Source of the DNA: Penelope pileata
Lineage: Eukaryota; Chordata; Aves; Galliformes; Cracidae
Direction of reading: 5' to 3'
NCBI GenBank assembly: GCA_013396635.1
Contig: WBMW01005047.1
Span: 135,831-199,830, forward strand
DNA length: 64,000 bases
Positions 33,686-46,245 of the stretch are shown in pieces (the stretch's first letter is position 1; the number at the start of each line of letters is the position of its first letter). A program made the position numbers and the translations under genes. Below the pieces are notes generated by a model that worked only from the letters and a program-made list of their open reading frames with translations, was not told the DNA's origin and did not search any database.

Positions 33686-36600
33686 TGGGGCTATTTCCAA
33701 CTTGAGGCCAAAAGCCGTCCAAAGACACACCAGTTCCTGAAGTCCTCAGGAAGCAGGGGAACCCGAGAGGGACTTAAGGGGCTTACTGCCTTGGAGGGCT
33801 CTTTCCAAGACCAAAAGCCATGCAGGGACAGAGTAAGTGGGAAGAAAGCCCGTTGGCCAAGGACAGAGCCATGGACAGTCAAAGAACAAAGGGAGGTAGG
33901 AAGGAAGGAGATGGAAATCTCTGCCTTGGCTTGCTGGCCTTCATCCGTATGTTAGGATGCATGCTATCAACCTGAACTCTGCAGTGAGATATTCCAGCAC
34001 CAGTTGATTGCACTGCTTGATACCATTTGGGAGATTACCATATCCTATGCCTGGGCTGCCTGCCAGGAAAACATGACTGAGAGGGCGATAAGGAGAGAGC
34101 ATTATGGGGAAGGCAGTGGCATCACTGCTGATGGGAATGTTACCTCATCCCCTCTGAGCAAGCACTGTGTGGCCATCTTGACATCAGAGTGGTGGCTTGG
34201 CATGGAGGGACATGGGGGCCCGGGGAGTGAAGGCAGGGTCCTGCTATTCCTGCTGCTGTGGCAAATATTTGGATGTGATAGGGTAGGTGCTTGGGACCTC
34301 ACTGCAGGCTGCAAGTAATGCGTGTGGTTGGTCTGGGGTTGGCAGCATGAAAACTCTGCCCTACCATGGGCTGCATAACATGTTTCAGGGCTCCGAAGTC
34401 CTTCTGAGGCATGAGGAAGGAGAACGCACTGCTGTTGATACATAAGGTGGGAAAACTCTGGCTTAAAAACATCTGTGCAACCTGCAGTGATCCATCTTGT
34501 GTGGGTGCATTCAGATAGCCTGTAATGACACACTCACATGCTGTTTTTTGCAGTGTCTCGTTCAGTGCTCAGGATGTGCTGTGCTGTGTTAATGAGCAGC
34601 TAATCAACGTTTCTCTTTGGCTGCTCCCTGCTGAACCCTACAGAGCTGGACGATGGACCCAACAGCCCACAGCAGCCTGGGGAGTACAGAGAGAGCCCTG
34701 CTCTGCCTCCAAGCGGAGGACATTCCATGTGCTTTGAGTCTTTTGGGGGTTTAGCTCTCATCCTTTTGGGGTTTAGTCTTTTGCTGTTATCACCTGAGCA
34801 CAGGCCAATTGAAATTTTGGAAAATGGCTTCATATGGGCATGTATCCACTGGAACCCAAAGGGCAATCCTACTCCAAAGCTCAAATCTACAGATATTTTC
34901 AAAAAGGGAAGAAAAAAAGCTTACATTTCCCAACTGTTTTTCTTAGAAATGGCTGAATGATTTTGGCTGAAAGTTAAGCAGAAGTAGTACAAAACACTCT
35001 GTGTAGAATTTTTGCCTGATTTATTCAGTTTTCAACATTAAAAGCAAGGCAATGCATCATCCAGTGAGAAGTCTTGGGTGATTTACTGACCTATCTTGAA
35101 GTGCTACCTAGAAGTTAAAAACCATACATCTCCATCCCTCAACAGCATTAACTGCTCCAAAGGAGAGAGCAGCTTACCTCAGCTTGCTGGCAAACAGAAA
35201 AGGGAGCACTTCAAAAGATTCAATTTCCAGATTAGACTCAGGGATGTTCTCTTGTTCTTCCCCAAAAGCTCTTTTCGACAAACAACCCATCAAAGATACC
35301 AGAAAACCAGCATTCAGCTTCTTTAAGGTCTCTGAAGTGTTTAAGAGATGAAAATAACTACAGAAATATCAATAAAACGTGACCACAGACTGATGAGATG
35401 AAGGACGATGAGGAAATACTGAAATTAGAAATACCTGCTACAAGCACAGAAACATTTTGTGTCTTTCTGTACCCCTTACGATCCCACCAGTGCAGGATCT
35501 CAGTTCAGAGGGCGAGGCTTACATCAGTGCAGTAGTTAATAAAAAAAAAAAAGAAGAACAAGAAGGGCAGCTGATGTATTACAGCTTGCCTGAATAAAGC
35601 CATTGGATCCTGCCATGTCATCGATGACTCTAAACTTTGTAATACAAACCATCATCTTTGTGCGGGCTCACTTCCCAGCACATCAGATGTGGTCCATGAG
35701 AGTCCTGCCAGGCTCGCTTGTTCAGCTCATCCTCTGTGTGATGTGGAAATGCAGAACAGACATTGCTGTGACGCAGAAGATGTCTGAACCAAACTGAAAG
35801 CCACCAGTACAACATCTGCCAATAAAACCATCCTTTTTGTGATCCTCTGCTGCTCAGTGGAGGCTGACCAATGTCATCTGTACAATGCTAGAGGCAGAAA
35901 CCAAGGTCCTGAAGGATATTCAAGATGCATAAGAAGTATTTGGGGCAAAACATAAATGAAGCCATGAGCCTTAATTTGCATGGAACTCTCTGGTGAGCCA
36001 TGGTGGGAATGGCTCATGGGAATCTTTTTCTGTTTCATGGTACCACATCAACAGATTTTTCAACATTATTACTTGTAATAATGTCTAAATGAAGATACTT
36101 CCCATTTTAGCAATGAAAAGCTGTCGTACTGATTAACTTGGTGCTATCCCCTAAACTCAACAAGCACATTATACGTCTCCAATGGCTGCCAAGCTTTTGG
36201 CCCTTTAAAGGACCTGCATATGTTTTTTAGCACGAGTAGGGCCATTTGTGCAAAAGGTCAGGTCTCAGAGAGTGGGCTGTGGAGTGTCTCACTGAAGTAC
36301 CTTTATAATTCACGAGAAACAAAGATCATAGCATCATAAATGCCAACCACAATAGTAGAGGTTGATTTGCTTCACATTAAGGTTGGTATCAAAAACGATG
36401 GACCAATCTCTAGATGCAACTGCATTTCTCCATTAGAGGGTCACTAAAGGGAGCTGAGGGCGATGAGGATGGCTGTAGATGTTTGCTGTTGACACCTGAA
36501 ATTGGGGGAGATGAATGCTTCCCCTTTGTCTGGGGGTCTGACTGAGTCCCTCTGGGATGGAGGAAGGACATTGCTTTCTTATTGCACAAAACAAAAGGTC

Positions 36601-37422
36601 AATCATTGGGCTGCAGAGGATGCTGACCAACCATGTCACCGCCTGCTCCTGTGCCAGGCTTCACCCTCGCTCTCTTTGTCAAAACTCAGCTGCTGCTGAC
36701 TCGCAGAGACTGCCCAGAATCCTGCTTTGTTGCCAGTCTGGACACTGAACCCTGTCCTGGTCTAGCTGCAAAGTCCTCACCCCAGCATGACTCCATCGCC
36801 TGGGGACCTCACCAAGAGTTGCCTTTACATGATCACAAGGCCACTGGGGGTGATGGGGCAGTGGATCTACAATACAGCAGGAGCCTGGAAAGCTGGCGTC
36901 CCCATGCCATGGTGCTGGGCCTTCAGTGCCTGAGCTCAAGAACCGCTGATGCATTGCTCAGGATCTGTGGAGTGACCTTCACCAACCCCGGCTCTGCGGA
37001 TGCTGTGGCTCTCTCTGTAGTCAGCACACCTGGAATCCACGCTTGGATGCTTGGAGGTGAAAGCTGCCCAACTTGGTATCTGCTTCTCCTGGATGAAAAC
37101 CAAGGCTCAAAATCTGGCAGCTGGACAAGTCACGCAGAATGTCCAAGTGAATAGCTGCTCTGTTGAGGGAGCTGAAGAATGTATTTATCTCAGCTCTGAC
37201 CAGAGCTCTCCAGGCAGGTGTTTGCTGGATGTGCTGTAGAGCGACGTCCTTGATGGACTTGCTGAGGTGGGTATGGGTATAACACAAGCTATAGCTTGAC
37301 ATGAAATCTGGCTGTAATCATCCTGCATCCGACTGTGCTATTATTTATCTCTAAGAGAAAGATGTTCCTGAAGTGACTCACAGGTGCTCAAGGTATTTTG
37401 TGTAAGTTGTCAACATCATTTT
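33686..37422. other. Unique sequence, no element recognised
   Basis: An A-rich run lies at 35541-35565. A 173-codon plus-strand frame (36633-37154) has no recognisable domain, no codon pattern that stands out and no splice context, and is treated as chance. Confidence 0.45.
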
Positions 37423-37430
37423 TCTGCTGT
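37423..37430. repeat. Target-site duplication, left copy
   Basis: TCTGCTGT, repeated exactly at 37964-37971 on the other side of the LTR. Retroviral duplications are normally 4-6 bp, so the real one may be TCTGC with the LTR starting at 37428 (also TG). Confidence 0.7.
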
Positions 37431-37963
37431 TGTGGTTTAACCCAGCAGGCAGCTCAGCACCACAGCCATTCACTCACTCTCCCAGTGGGATGGGAGAGAG
37501 AATCGGAAAAAAGGTGAAAGTCAGGCGTTGAAATAAAAGAAGCTTAATAGGACATAAAATGAAAGAATAATAATAATAATGATAAAGGAATATGCAAAAT
37601 GAGTGATGTACCATGCCAGTGCTCACCACCTGCTGACCAATGCCTATGCAGTCTTCCAGTAGTAGCAGCCCTCCCAGCCAACTCCCCCCAGACTTATTGT
37701 TCAGAATGATGCCATATAGGATGGAACGTCCCTTTGGTGAGTTTGGGTCAGCTGTCCTGGTTCTGTCTCCTGCCAGCCTCTCGTGCACGCTTGCTGGCAG
37801 GGCAGCGTGAGAATCTGAAAGTCCTTGACTTAGTGTAAGCACTGCTCAGTGAGAACTAAAACATCGGTGTGTTATCAACATTATTCTTATCCTAAATCCA
37901 AAACACAGCACCCTGCCAGCTACAGGGGAGAAAATTAACTCTATCCCAGACAAACCCAGCACA
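37431..37963 (-). mobile_element. Solo LTR of an avian endogenous retrovirus
   Basis: About 533 bp beginning TGTGGTTTAACCCAGCAGGC and ending AAACCCAGCACA, so it has TG...CA ends. It matches in order an LTR type common in bird genomes: the AATCGGAAAAAAGG block, an (AAT)n stretch at 37566-37580, GACCAATGCCTATGCAG, TTGGTGAGTTTGGGTCAGCT, and CTTGACTTAGTGTAAGCACT. Transcriptional sense appears to be the minus strand, with a decayed TATA-like segment near 37700 and a polyadenylation-like ATTAAG near 37543-37548. A direct repeat TCTGCTGT flanks it (37423-37430 and 37964-37971). No internal retroviral genes are present, so two LTRs probably recombined to leave one. Family name not assigned. Confidence 0.88.
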
Positions 37964-37971
37964 TCTGCTGT
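37964..37971. repeat. Target-site duplication, right copy
   Basis: Exact copy of the left-flank octamer, immediately after the terminal CA of the LTR. Confidence 0.7.
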
Positions 37972-38311
37972 GCCAGAATGTTGGCTAATTGTGTGAGATC
38001 AAGTATAATTCAGGATCTGGAGGAAGGCAGTGTTATGCAGGGGATGGAGCAATGATTCAGACTTTTTGCACGTGGCATAATTCATGCAGTAGACAACACC
38101 TTAAAATTCACCACTGACATCTGACGAGGCAATACCCAGCCTAGTCCAGAAATTGTCATCAACACTGCATGTGATGGATTTCAAAATAGGCAGGCTACCA
38201 AGGCATCATCTTGCCTGGTCAAAGATCTGACACAAGACCATGAATAGAGGCTACACCATGACAACAAGGATCTGCCACCACGGCCAGATCTCACCACAGC
38301 CAGATCAGGGG
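37972..38311. other. Unique spacer
   Basis: About 340 bp between the LTR and a CR1. Nothing recognised. Confidence 0.45.
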
Positions 38312-38537
38312 ATGTTCAGCATGAGTATTAGAAAAAGGTTCTTCACCAAGAGGGTTGTTGGGCACTGGAACAGGCTCCCCTAGGCACTGTTCATGGCTCA
38401 AAGCCTGTCAGAGTTCAGGAAAAAATTGGACAACACTCTCAGACATGGAGTTTGTATTTTGGGTGGTCATGTGTAGAGCCAGGAGTTGGACTCTGATCAT
38501 TGTCCCTGACAACCTGGGATACGTGATGATCCTCTGA
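38312..38537 (+). mobile_element. CR1 LINE 3' portion
   Basis: Sense copy: TATTAGAAAAAGGTTCTTCA, GGGCACTGGAACAGGCTCCC, ACACTCTCAGACATGGAGTT, AGCCAGGAGTTGGACTCTGA. It is the sense counterpart of the 18949 subfamily. Octamers have decayed (CTGGGATACGTGATGATCCT). Confidence 0.92.
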
Positions 38538-41500
38538 TCTCAGCTACAAGGTATGCATGGCACATTTAATTGATAGCTAAGTGGCTTGAGGTGGAAACCA
38601 TTTGAGCAATACGTCCATAACCACAGCAGAAGGTTGTTAGAGGGCTAAGTCCTGATCAGAGGGAGGTGGTTGCTCTGGTGGCACATGTCCATGCTTTGAG
38701 GATGTGCACCTTCAACTCCCTCATCTGCTACAGGCTGATGAGGTGTCCTCTGGGAAGGGGAGCTGCAAAGTCAAGCTACATCACTGCTGTTAGGCTCAGA
38801 GCAGGTCCTGCAAGACTACTAATGTGCCTAGGCACCTGCTGTGATAACAGAGGACTGAAAAATGGCTCAGAAAGGACCAAGCAGAGGTTAGCTTGAAGGA
38901 GGATCTCTTTGGGCTTAGCTCAATCCATGTTTGCATCCTCAGTCCTCCTCCTGCAGTGCCCTTGTGCTTTGTCTTCATAACGCACCAGGTGATCTTGTTT
39001 TCTGTTCAAAGGATTGTCAAGGATGTGATACCCTCCCCTGTTCATCCCTCTGTGCCACACGGTGTTCCAGCACCTACCCCATGTTGTTTCCCCAGCTCCT
39101 AGAGGTGTGCACGTTTTCTGGATCCTTTCTCTGGAGAAGACACTGTATCCCACCCAAAGTCAATGCCATTCCATGGTAGATACAGCTTCTAGTGTCAGGA
39201 AAGGTCCATTTTAACCTTCTGGCTAAAGCACATGCCCCAAAGATTTTTCCTAATGGGGGAACAAACTGATTTCTTCCATCTGCTCCTGGTTGCCAGACAA
39301 AGCAACAATTGTACTGATGCTCTGTGACCATTTCCATCCTGCAAGTGGTGCCTAAGGCCATTACCCTATCTTTGCTTCAGTTTCCCATGTGCAAAACGTG
39401 TCTTAGTATTTTCCTGTCCCTGAAGGGCAGTGTGAGGATAAGTACATAAAAGATCAGATGTTGTTCAGGTTCTGGAGTACTGGGAGCAATAGCAGTGACT
39501 TAAATAGGTGGTTTGAAGCCAATCAAAGCAAAATCTTTGCTCTGAGGGTAGAGATGGAAAGATACAGCAGGTCCCCCAGCTCTCATCCCTGCCAACATGG
39601 GGTTTTGTGTTTGCTTGCTAGTCCTCCGTCTTGTCAGCATGCCTGCTGTGAGCAACTCCAGCATTTTCTCCGGGAGAAAATTCGGCACTCAACCTAAACC
39701 TTCGCTCTCTTCATTTCACCCCTCTGTTCCCGTTTATCCCCCTGGCAATCCATTGCAGAGCTCATTTCTAAGCTAATAACCAGGGAGTTCCCGCAACCAG
39801 ATCATGTCACGCTAAAGGGATGACTGTGCTAATGCCTCTGTTTGGCCTGGGAGCATTGCCTGGATAAATTAAATGTTCCTGGGTGACTGTGCTGACTCAG
39901 AATGAACTCACGGCACCTTCAACGTGTGCAAGGTCTCCATCCTTCATCGCAACATCCCCAGGCTGTGGGCATCGGGTGTGCATCCAGCACCAGGCTGCAG
40001 CTCCGAAACTCAGCACGCTCGTTCTCATTTGCCTTCTCGTTTCATTTTCTGGCCATACACACATAAACCCACCTGCTTTTCATGCCTTTAAAAGTGCTGT
40101 TTGATTCAAAGCTTTCAGAAGGTGGTTTTGTTGGTGTCCCTGGGGGTTTCTGGCTGAGGCAGCTGGGACGATGCTCTGCACATCACAGTGCTGCTGCTGC
40201 CTTCACTGCATCGCCTTTTGCAGAAGTTCCTTTGCTTTCGCTTTACCTACGTGCATCGCAGACCGACAGATGAAAGCACACCGGGTATTTTGGTAGCTTT
40301 TCACTCTTGTAAAATTAATAAGCACCTCAGTGCTGCCCTGGGAATACATCAGCTCAAGAGGTACCATAATATGCATGCAGGCAAAACTTGCAAGGAAAGT
40401 TTGCAAGGAAACCTTTCTCCAAGCCCCATCTGCACACGTATTTCTGCCAGTTACTACTTTGTGTAAGCTCTGGCTCGGATTGCTACCAAAACAGCCAAAT
40501 CATTGTGATCTGCAGTGGGATGTGTGTGATGATAGAGGCATGCAGATGTTCTGTATTAGCTGAGCTTCTCCTTCTTCTGAAATGTGGTAAAAAATAGCCT
40601 GCTGTCTTCCAAAGGTAGGATTTCTGTGTATGGCTGGCCCTTAAGTTGCTTTAATTTCAGTTCTCTCAATCCTGATTTTGGGAAGGGTGACTCTGGGTGA
40701 GTGCTGATAGACTTGATGGCAGTCATAGGAGCAGAGGTGAGGGGGATTTGAACCCAGTATTGCTCCATGCTGCAGGCTCGGTTCCCTTGTTAGAGCCATG
40801 AATGTGTCTGGAGGGCTTTTGGCGTGAGGAGCATCGCTCTGTTCTTGTAGCTCCCTTTTAGATGCTTCTGTTTTGCAAGCATCTATCTGGCATGAGGTCA
40901 TTTTATTTCAATCAAAATCATCTCACAGCAGGCTGGACTTCTATGCACAGTTCTAGAAATGCCAATGCTTTTATCACCAGAAAGCTTTATTTTGATTCAC
41001 TCTCCTTCAGTAGGGCTTTTGAGAGAAATCCTTGGCACTCTTTGATCATTACAATGGCAATAATTTTTAAAAACAATTTGACTTATCACCATTTCCTTTG
41101 AACTTGCTGATAACGTAATGCATTTACCTCTGTTCAGCCCCTCCATTTCCTCACTCCTTGCAAGGCATTGGTGACCACGGCTCCTGGCAATGACAGCACT
41201 GGGGGCTGGATGAAGCCATGGGCTGCTTCGACACTATCAAGTCATCTTGGGAAGCCCAGTGGATGTTTGCTCTCTTTCTCCATCTGGAACAATATTGAGT
41301 CCATAAGCCAATCTGCCAACCAGGCACCCACAAAGGAGCAAGACCACAATGGTGCTGCACAAAACCAGGACAAGGCAATGTCTCCCATCACACTGGATTT
41401 AAATTTAAGTGATGGGAAAGTGTCAGGCAGAACTGATAATTGGTTAATTAATGCTTGCACATTGAAGTGCTTAACGGTATACAAGTGCAGTCAAGTTAAT

Positions 41501-41855
41501 ATTTGCTTGTTGCATCCTTTGGAATAATCCCATTCCAGTGTTGCAATAAACTTTGAGCAACCTTACCTTGTTAGGAGCTGGATAATTTGCCTTGTCCCCA
41601 GGAGGCCAGGGACATGAGCACCTAAACCTGGTGGAGTACAGCACACCCAGCCTGCTCTGGAACTTGCCCCTCTTGGATGCCAGAGAGCTCATAAACTGCA
41701 GAGAGATCAAGAATAGATATGGAAGAGGAACAATTGGTCTCTTTCTCCTCTACCAGCTTCCCCAGACGAGCACGCTGCCTTGGTCTTCAGCCTTTTGCCT
41801 CCTCCTGTGGCTGGGGAGCCAACTCTTGGCTGTGGAAATTAAAGGCAGCTGGAGA
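38538..41855. other. Unique sequence, no element recognised
   Basis: About 3.3 kb of mixed DNA with only short chance frames. Confidence 0.5.
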
Positions 41856-42440
41856 GAATCATGGAATTACATAGTCATTTATGTTGGAAAAGACCTTCAA
41901 GATCATCAAGCCCAACCATCAGCCTGACCTACCGAGTCACATCACTAAACCATGCTCCTTAGTGCCATGTCCACATGTATCTTTCATACCTCTAGGGATG
42001 GGGTCTACACCATTTCCTTGGTGTAGTCCCTCCTTACCACACCGTCCTGTCAGGTACTTGTAGAGTGCGATGCCTCTTTTTTTCCAGACTTAACAGCCCC
42101 AGTTTCCTCCACCACTCCTCATAACTCCTTTTTTCTAGTCCCTTCACCAACCTCATTGCCTCACGAGCAACTCAGTATCTTTCTTATAGTGAGGGATCCC
42201 AAAGTAAACACAAGATTTTGAGGTGCTGTCTCACCAGTGCCATATAGGAGGGGACAATCACTTCCCCAGCACTGCTGACACGTTATTTCTGATGCAGTCC
42301 GTGATGCCATTGATCTCCTTGGCCATTTGGGCACACTGCTGGGAAGAATGGGGCGGTGGAAGACGTTGAGCATCCTGCCTGCTGCCCTGGCTCCTCCACA
42401 CTCAGAAGCCAACCTCCAGCTCCTTGGCACAAAGACCTGA
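41856..42440 (-). mobile_element. CR1 LINE, about 580 bp, ORF2 portion included
   Basis: Reverse-orientation copy: GAATCATGGAATTACATAGT, TTATGTTGGAAAAGACCTTC, then ORF2-region landmarks GTGAGGGATCCCAAAGTAAA, GCTGTCTCACCAGTGCCATA and CCTTGGCCATTTGGGCACAC. A short non-matching stretch near 42336-42362 suggests a small internal insertion. The 5' limit is approximate. It reaches further into ORF2 than most copies here. Confidence 0.85.
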
Positions 42441-42486
42441 CTGCTTGTAGATCTGCATGAAGAAGACCATGTAGGCAGGGAAAAAT

Positions 42487-42558
42487 CATAGAATCATAGA
42501 ATGGCATGGGTTGGAAGGGACCTTAAAAATCATCTAGTTTCAACCCCCTTGATGTGGG
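42487..42558 (-). mobile_element. Short young CR1 3' tail
   Basis: Two perfect octamers (CATAGAATCATAGAATGG) followed by GGTTGGAAGGGACCTTAAAA and TCATCTAGTTTCAACCCCCT. Only about 70 bp. It lies less than 50 bp from the end of the preceding CR1, in the same orientation. Confidence 0.92.
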
Positions 42559-45500
42559 CGAGTGTGTGTTCCATTTTGTACAACTGTGGACTACTAATTA
42601 TAAGAAGATTTTCATTGCATTGGCTTTTAAATGCAAAACATAGCTTAAAAATGTCTGAGATGAACAGATCAGGTAGTTTCAGTCTTCCAGCCCTTGCCTT
42701 ACTTTATGTCCCATCTCCATGCCTCTGCTCTGCGTGTTCCCACCATCACCCATAAGCACCCAGTGCTGTGGAGCATCTTCAGCCCATACAGAGCACAGTG
42801 AGGAGGGAGGAAAGCGATGGCTTTTCAGTTTGGTTCAGCTGGAAACCATCTGCCCAAAGGTGTTTGGGACTTGGCGTGGGTCAAAACAGCATGTGCCGCC
42901 CTGCCCCGTCCTGGGGAAGCCACGAGCTGAGTTCCAGAGCTGGCCCCAGCCTCAGCTTCCTGCCGGAGGTGAAGGAAACAAAAGCACATCCAAAACATGA
43001 AGTCGCAAGGTCACCATCAAAACTGTCCCTAGCTGCAGCTCCCTGTGTTTCTGGACTAAAATAATCAGGAGAAAAAATAAGATATTTTCCTCTGCTTTAC
43101 CCAGCCCTGACCCAGGGATGCCCTTGGAGAGTTTTTAGGTACTGCACGACAGTCAGCATCACCTATGAACAGAGGTGCTGCTCTCCTAGCCCTCATTTTC
43201 AGGATGGTTTGGAGCAGTGTGTGTGTTTACCACGGTATTTCTCTTCCTGGGGCACAATGGTGATGATGTGTGTGTTTGAAATAGGCTGATGTTTCCTAGA
43301 GTACATTTTGGGGGACTGACCATCCTTCAAAGCTAGTCCCAGCATCATTGTTTGGCAGTTGAGGTGCACGGGGAAGAAAAAGGCAGGGCTGTTCTGCTTC
43401 ACTTCCAAGCAAATGGATAAATGTTTTACGCAGGAGAAGGGCTGCTAGGGCTGCAGAGGGGCTGTGGGTACAGCTGCCGCATGCCCAAATGTCTGCTGGC
43501 ATGGAGATGGCCATGGAGCCACACGGTTATGGCCACTCAATTCTGCCCTGCAACCCCGATACAAACCCTATTGCAAATCCAGACCAAATCTGGGGTCACA
43601 TTCAACCTCTCCGCCCCTAAGAGCGCTCAGTGTCGCCTTGTCCTCGGCCCTTTGCATCCCCTCCAGCCCCTTGCAGAGAGCGTTTCTATTTTCCAACCTA
43701 ACCTTTGTCTGGCTGGGGCAGTGAGTCATCTTGCTCATTAGCTGAACTTTGAATGTCTCTTTATCCGCTGGATCCCTTTCAAGCTTGTTCCCTGGCAGCG
43801 GAAGCGCCAGCTTCTCCTTTGCTCTGCTCTGGATTGCTGCATTGCTTTTGCAGCAGCATCTCCCCCCTCCCGGCTAAAGGATACTAATAAAATCAGAGGG
43901 GGAGCAGGGGTTATTTTCAGCCTGTGCATGCCTTCCTGTGCAGCACAGCTTCATTCCCAGGAGGCACTCAGTGCATTTAGCAGGCCCCAGGTTTTTGGCC
44001 AGCATTCATCCCCCACCGCCAGCTCTGTTGCAGCCACAGGTTGTGTTTGCAAAGCTATGGGGATGCGCTGGAGCCACTCGCAGAGCAGGATGCCAATCGC
44101 CAACAGAACCAAGGACTGCCCTGAGCTGTGGCTGCCTTGCTGTCCCCTGCAGAGGACCTCAATCCTTCTTTAGTTTCCTTTTCTGCTTTTTCCCCATACA
44201 CAGACATCCCGGGGAAACCAGTGCAGGTAGGGGTTGCCATGTGGGTATTTTGGCTCCTCTGGCACAATGGGCTGTGTTGAGGGGGAGCCAGGAGGGAATG
44301 GATCAGAGATCAAAGCACATGTGAAAGGTTTTAATGGAGTGATGTAGAGGACCTCAAACTACTGCTCCTGATATGCTTGGCTGCTTCGGCACGGGTGAAG
44401 ACCCAAGTAACCTCCTGTCTGCTTGAAAGGTGAGCGGAGGATGCTCCCCTGGGACGAGAAGCCCCTTCTGCACTGTAGGGTGGATGGTAGATGACTTTAT
44501 ATCCTGGACAAGACATCACTCTCCTCCCTGTACCTGTTGCCATTTTAGCCATTGCCACCGATTATTTTTTTCTTGTCTTGCAATTTGTTGATGCTAATCA
44601 CCTTCCCAAATCGCCAGGCACGTGACAAGAGCATCTCCTTCAGCATCTCATCGCTCCTGTGCCTGCGTGCATGCACGCCGGTAATTTGTGCCTCCGCGAG
44701 CCCTTCCCTGCAAGGAACTGATGACTCACGGCTCCAGCCAAGGGAATCAATACAGCATGACTCAGGGAGAGCTGCAGCGGGATGGCGATTAGTCGCTGCC
44801 TTTGTCCTGAGTGGCAATTTGCTGATCATCTTCACAAATTCATCTCACAGGGTCTTTGCCAGGCTTTCAGCAATCCTTTTTATTTATTTATTTGTTCATT
44901 TATTCCTTTTTTTTTTTGGCTCCTGTGTTTCACACACCACTTCCCTGCTCCGCAGAACTGCTTCACGCTGCTTTGTGGCTTCCAGAGATCAGAAGTCATT
45001 CCGGCTTATGAATTTTGGGGCAGACCAACGAGCACATGAATCCATGCTTGCCCTAAAAAAGCCCAAACAAACAGAAACATGAGGGTTATTAATCACTGCT
45101 ACAGGGCCACGTGGGGATTGCTTCTCCACAAAAACATTCATTGTGTTGTGGGGCAGAAGACTTCTTGAGAGTTTTTGATTTATGAACTTGCCACCAAACG
45201 CACTGAACACGCAGACATGGTAAGTGCACGCTGGATTTGAAACTAATTACATGCTATCTGCAGCCAGCCATTCATCAGAAGGTAAATTAATGCTCGGCAT
45301 TAATGGAGGACACTTCACACCTCCTGCAGCCCAGCTACCAAGAGCCTGCACACATGCACTCCATGGGCTGGAGATGGGCACTCCTGTGATTTAATGCTGT
45401 TCCTCATTGCTTGTCCAACTCAATGCCTGTAAAACCCTTCTAGGAACAATGTGTGAGTCATAGGCTATTAAAGGATGTCCCTAGCGCCCACACTGCCAAG

Positions 45501-45603
45501 CAGCCCCACTCTTCATGGCTCCAGGAGTATTTCTCCATTGGCTGTGCTACCCTGGGAAGGATCAGGTTGGGGAGGGTTTTCCTTTGCAAGGTTACTTCCA
45601 AAG
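42559..45603. other. Unique sequence; palindrome, AP-1-like pair and TTTA microsatellite
   Basis: Contains a perfect 14-bp palindrome GCGTGCATGCACGC (44665-44678), two TGACTCA AP-1-type sites (44722-44728 and 44758-44764), and an interrupted (TTTA)n/poly-T run (44877-44918). No gene or CR1 recognised. Confidence 0.45.
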
Positions 45604-46245
45604 ATTCATAGAATCACAGAATATCCCACGTTTGAAGGGACCCACAGGAATCACAGAACGATAGGGGTTGGAAGAGAGCTCTGGAGGTCATCCAGTCATA
45701 GAACCATAGAATTGTTTGAGCTAGTCCAACCTTCATGCTAAAGCAGGTTCCCTCGAGTAGGCACAGAAAAGTGTCCAGACGGGTTTTGAATATGTACAGA
45801 GAAGGACCTCTCTGCCCAGAGAGGTCCCTATGTCTGAGAGCTTGAGCTCCATCAGCGTGGGGCCATGCCCACTGCCCTGGGCAGCCTGTTCCATGCCCAC
45901 CACCCTCTGGGGAAGAACCTTTTCCTAACCCCACTGACCCTCCCCTGACACAGCTCCATGCCGTTCCCTCGGGCCCTGTCCCTGTCCCCAGAGAGCAGAG
46001 CTCAGCGCTGCCCCTCCGCTCCCTGTGAGGAGCTGTAGGCTGCCATGAGGCCTCCCCTCAGCCTCCTCTGCTCTGGGCTGAACAAACCAAGGGACCTCAG
46101 CTGCTCCTCACACATCTTGCCCTCCAGACCCTTCCCCATCTTCATAGCCCTCCTTTGGGCACTCTCTAATAGTTTTATTTCCTACTGATATTGTGATGCC
46201 GAAAGTGCACACAGTGCTCGAGGTGAGGCCACACCAGCACAGACC
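45604..46245 (-). mobile_element. Mosaic of nested CR1 elements
   Basis: The left end is a CR1 3' terminus (ATAGAATCACAGAATATCCC, 45604-45648). It is interrupted after about 45 bp by a second CR1 3' end (about 45648-45690, AATCACAGAACGATAGGGG) and a third (about 45696-45826, TCATAGAACCATAGAATTGT, then GCTAAAGCAGGTTCCC). After a palindromic junction at 45804-45827 the first subfamily resumes (TATGTCTGAGAGCTTGAGCT) and continues through the GGAGCTGTAGGCTGCCATGA block to about 46245. All parts are in reverse orientation. This implies repeated insertion of CR1s into CR1 3' ends. Confidence 0.88.
45804..45827. repeat. 11-bp perfect inverted repeat at a CR1/CR1 junction
   Basis: GGACCTCTCTG and CAGAGAGGTCC are exact reverse complements separated by CC. 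The junction between the inner and outer CR1 falls within or next to it. Confidence 0.8.

Noticed and set aside
36633..37154. 173-codon plus-strand frame
   Set aside because: No recognised domain, no splice signals in the right places, no strand bias in composition.
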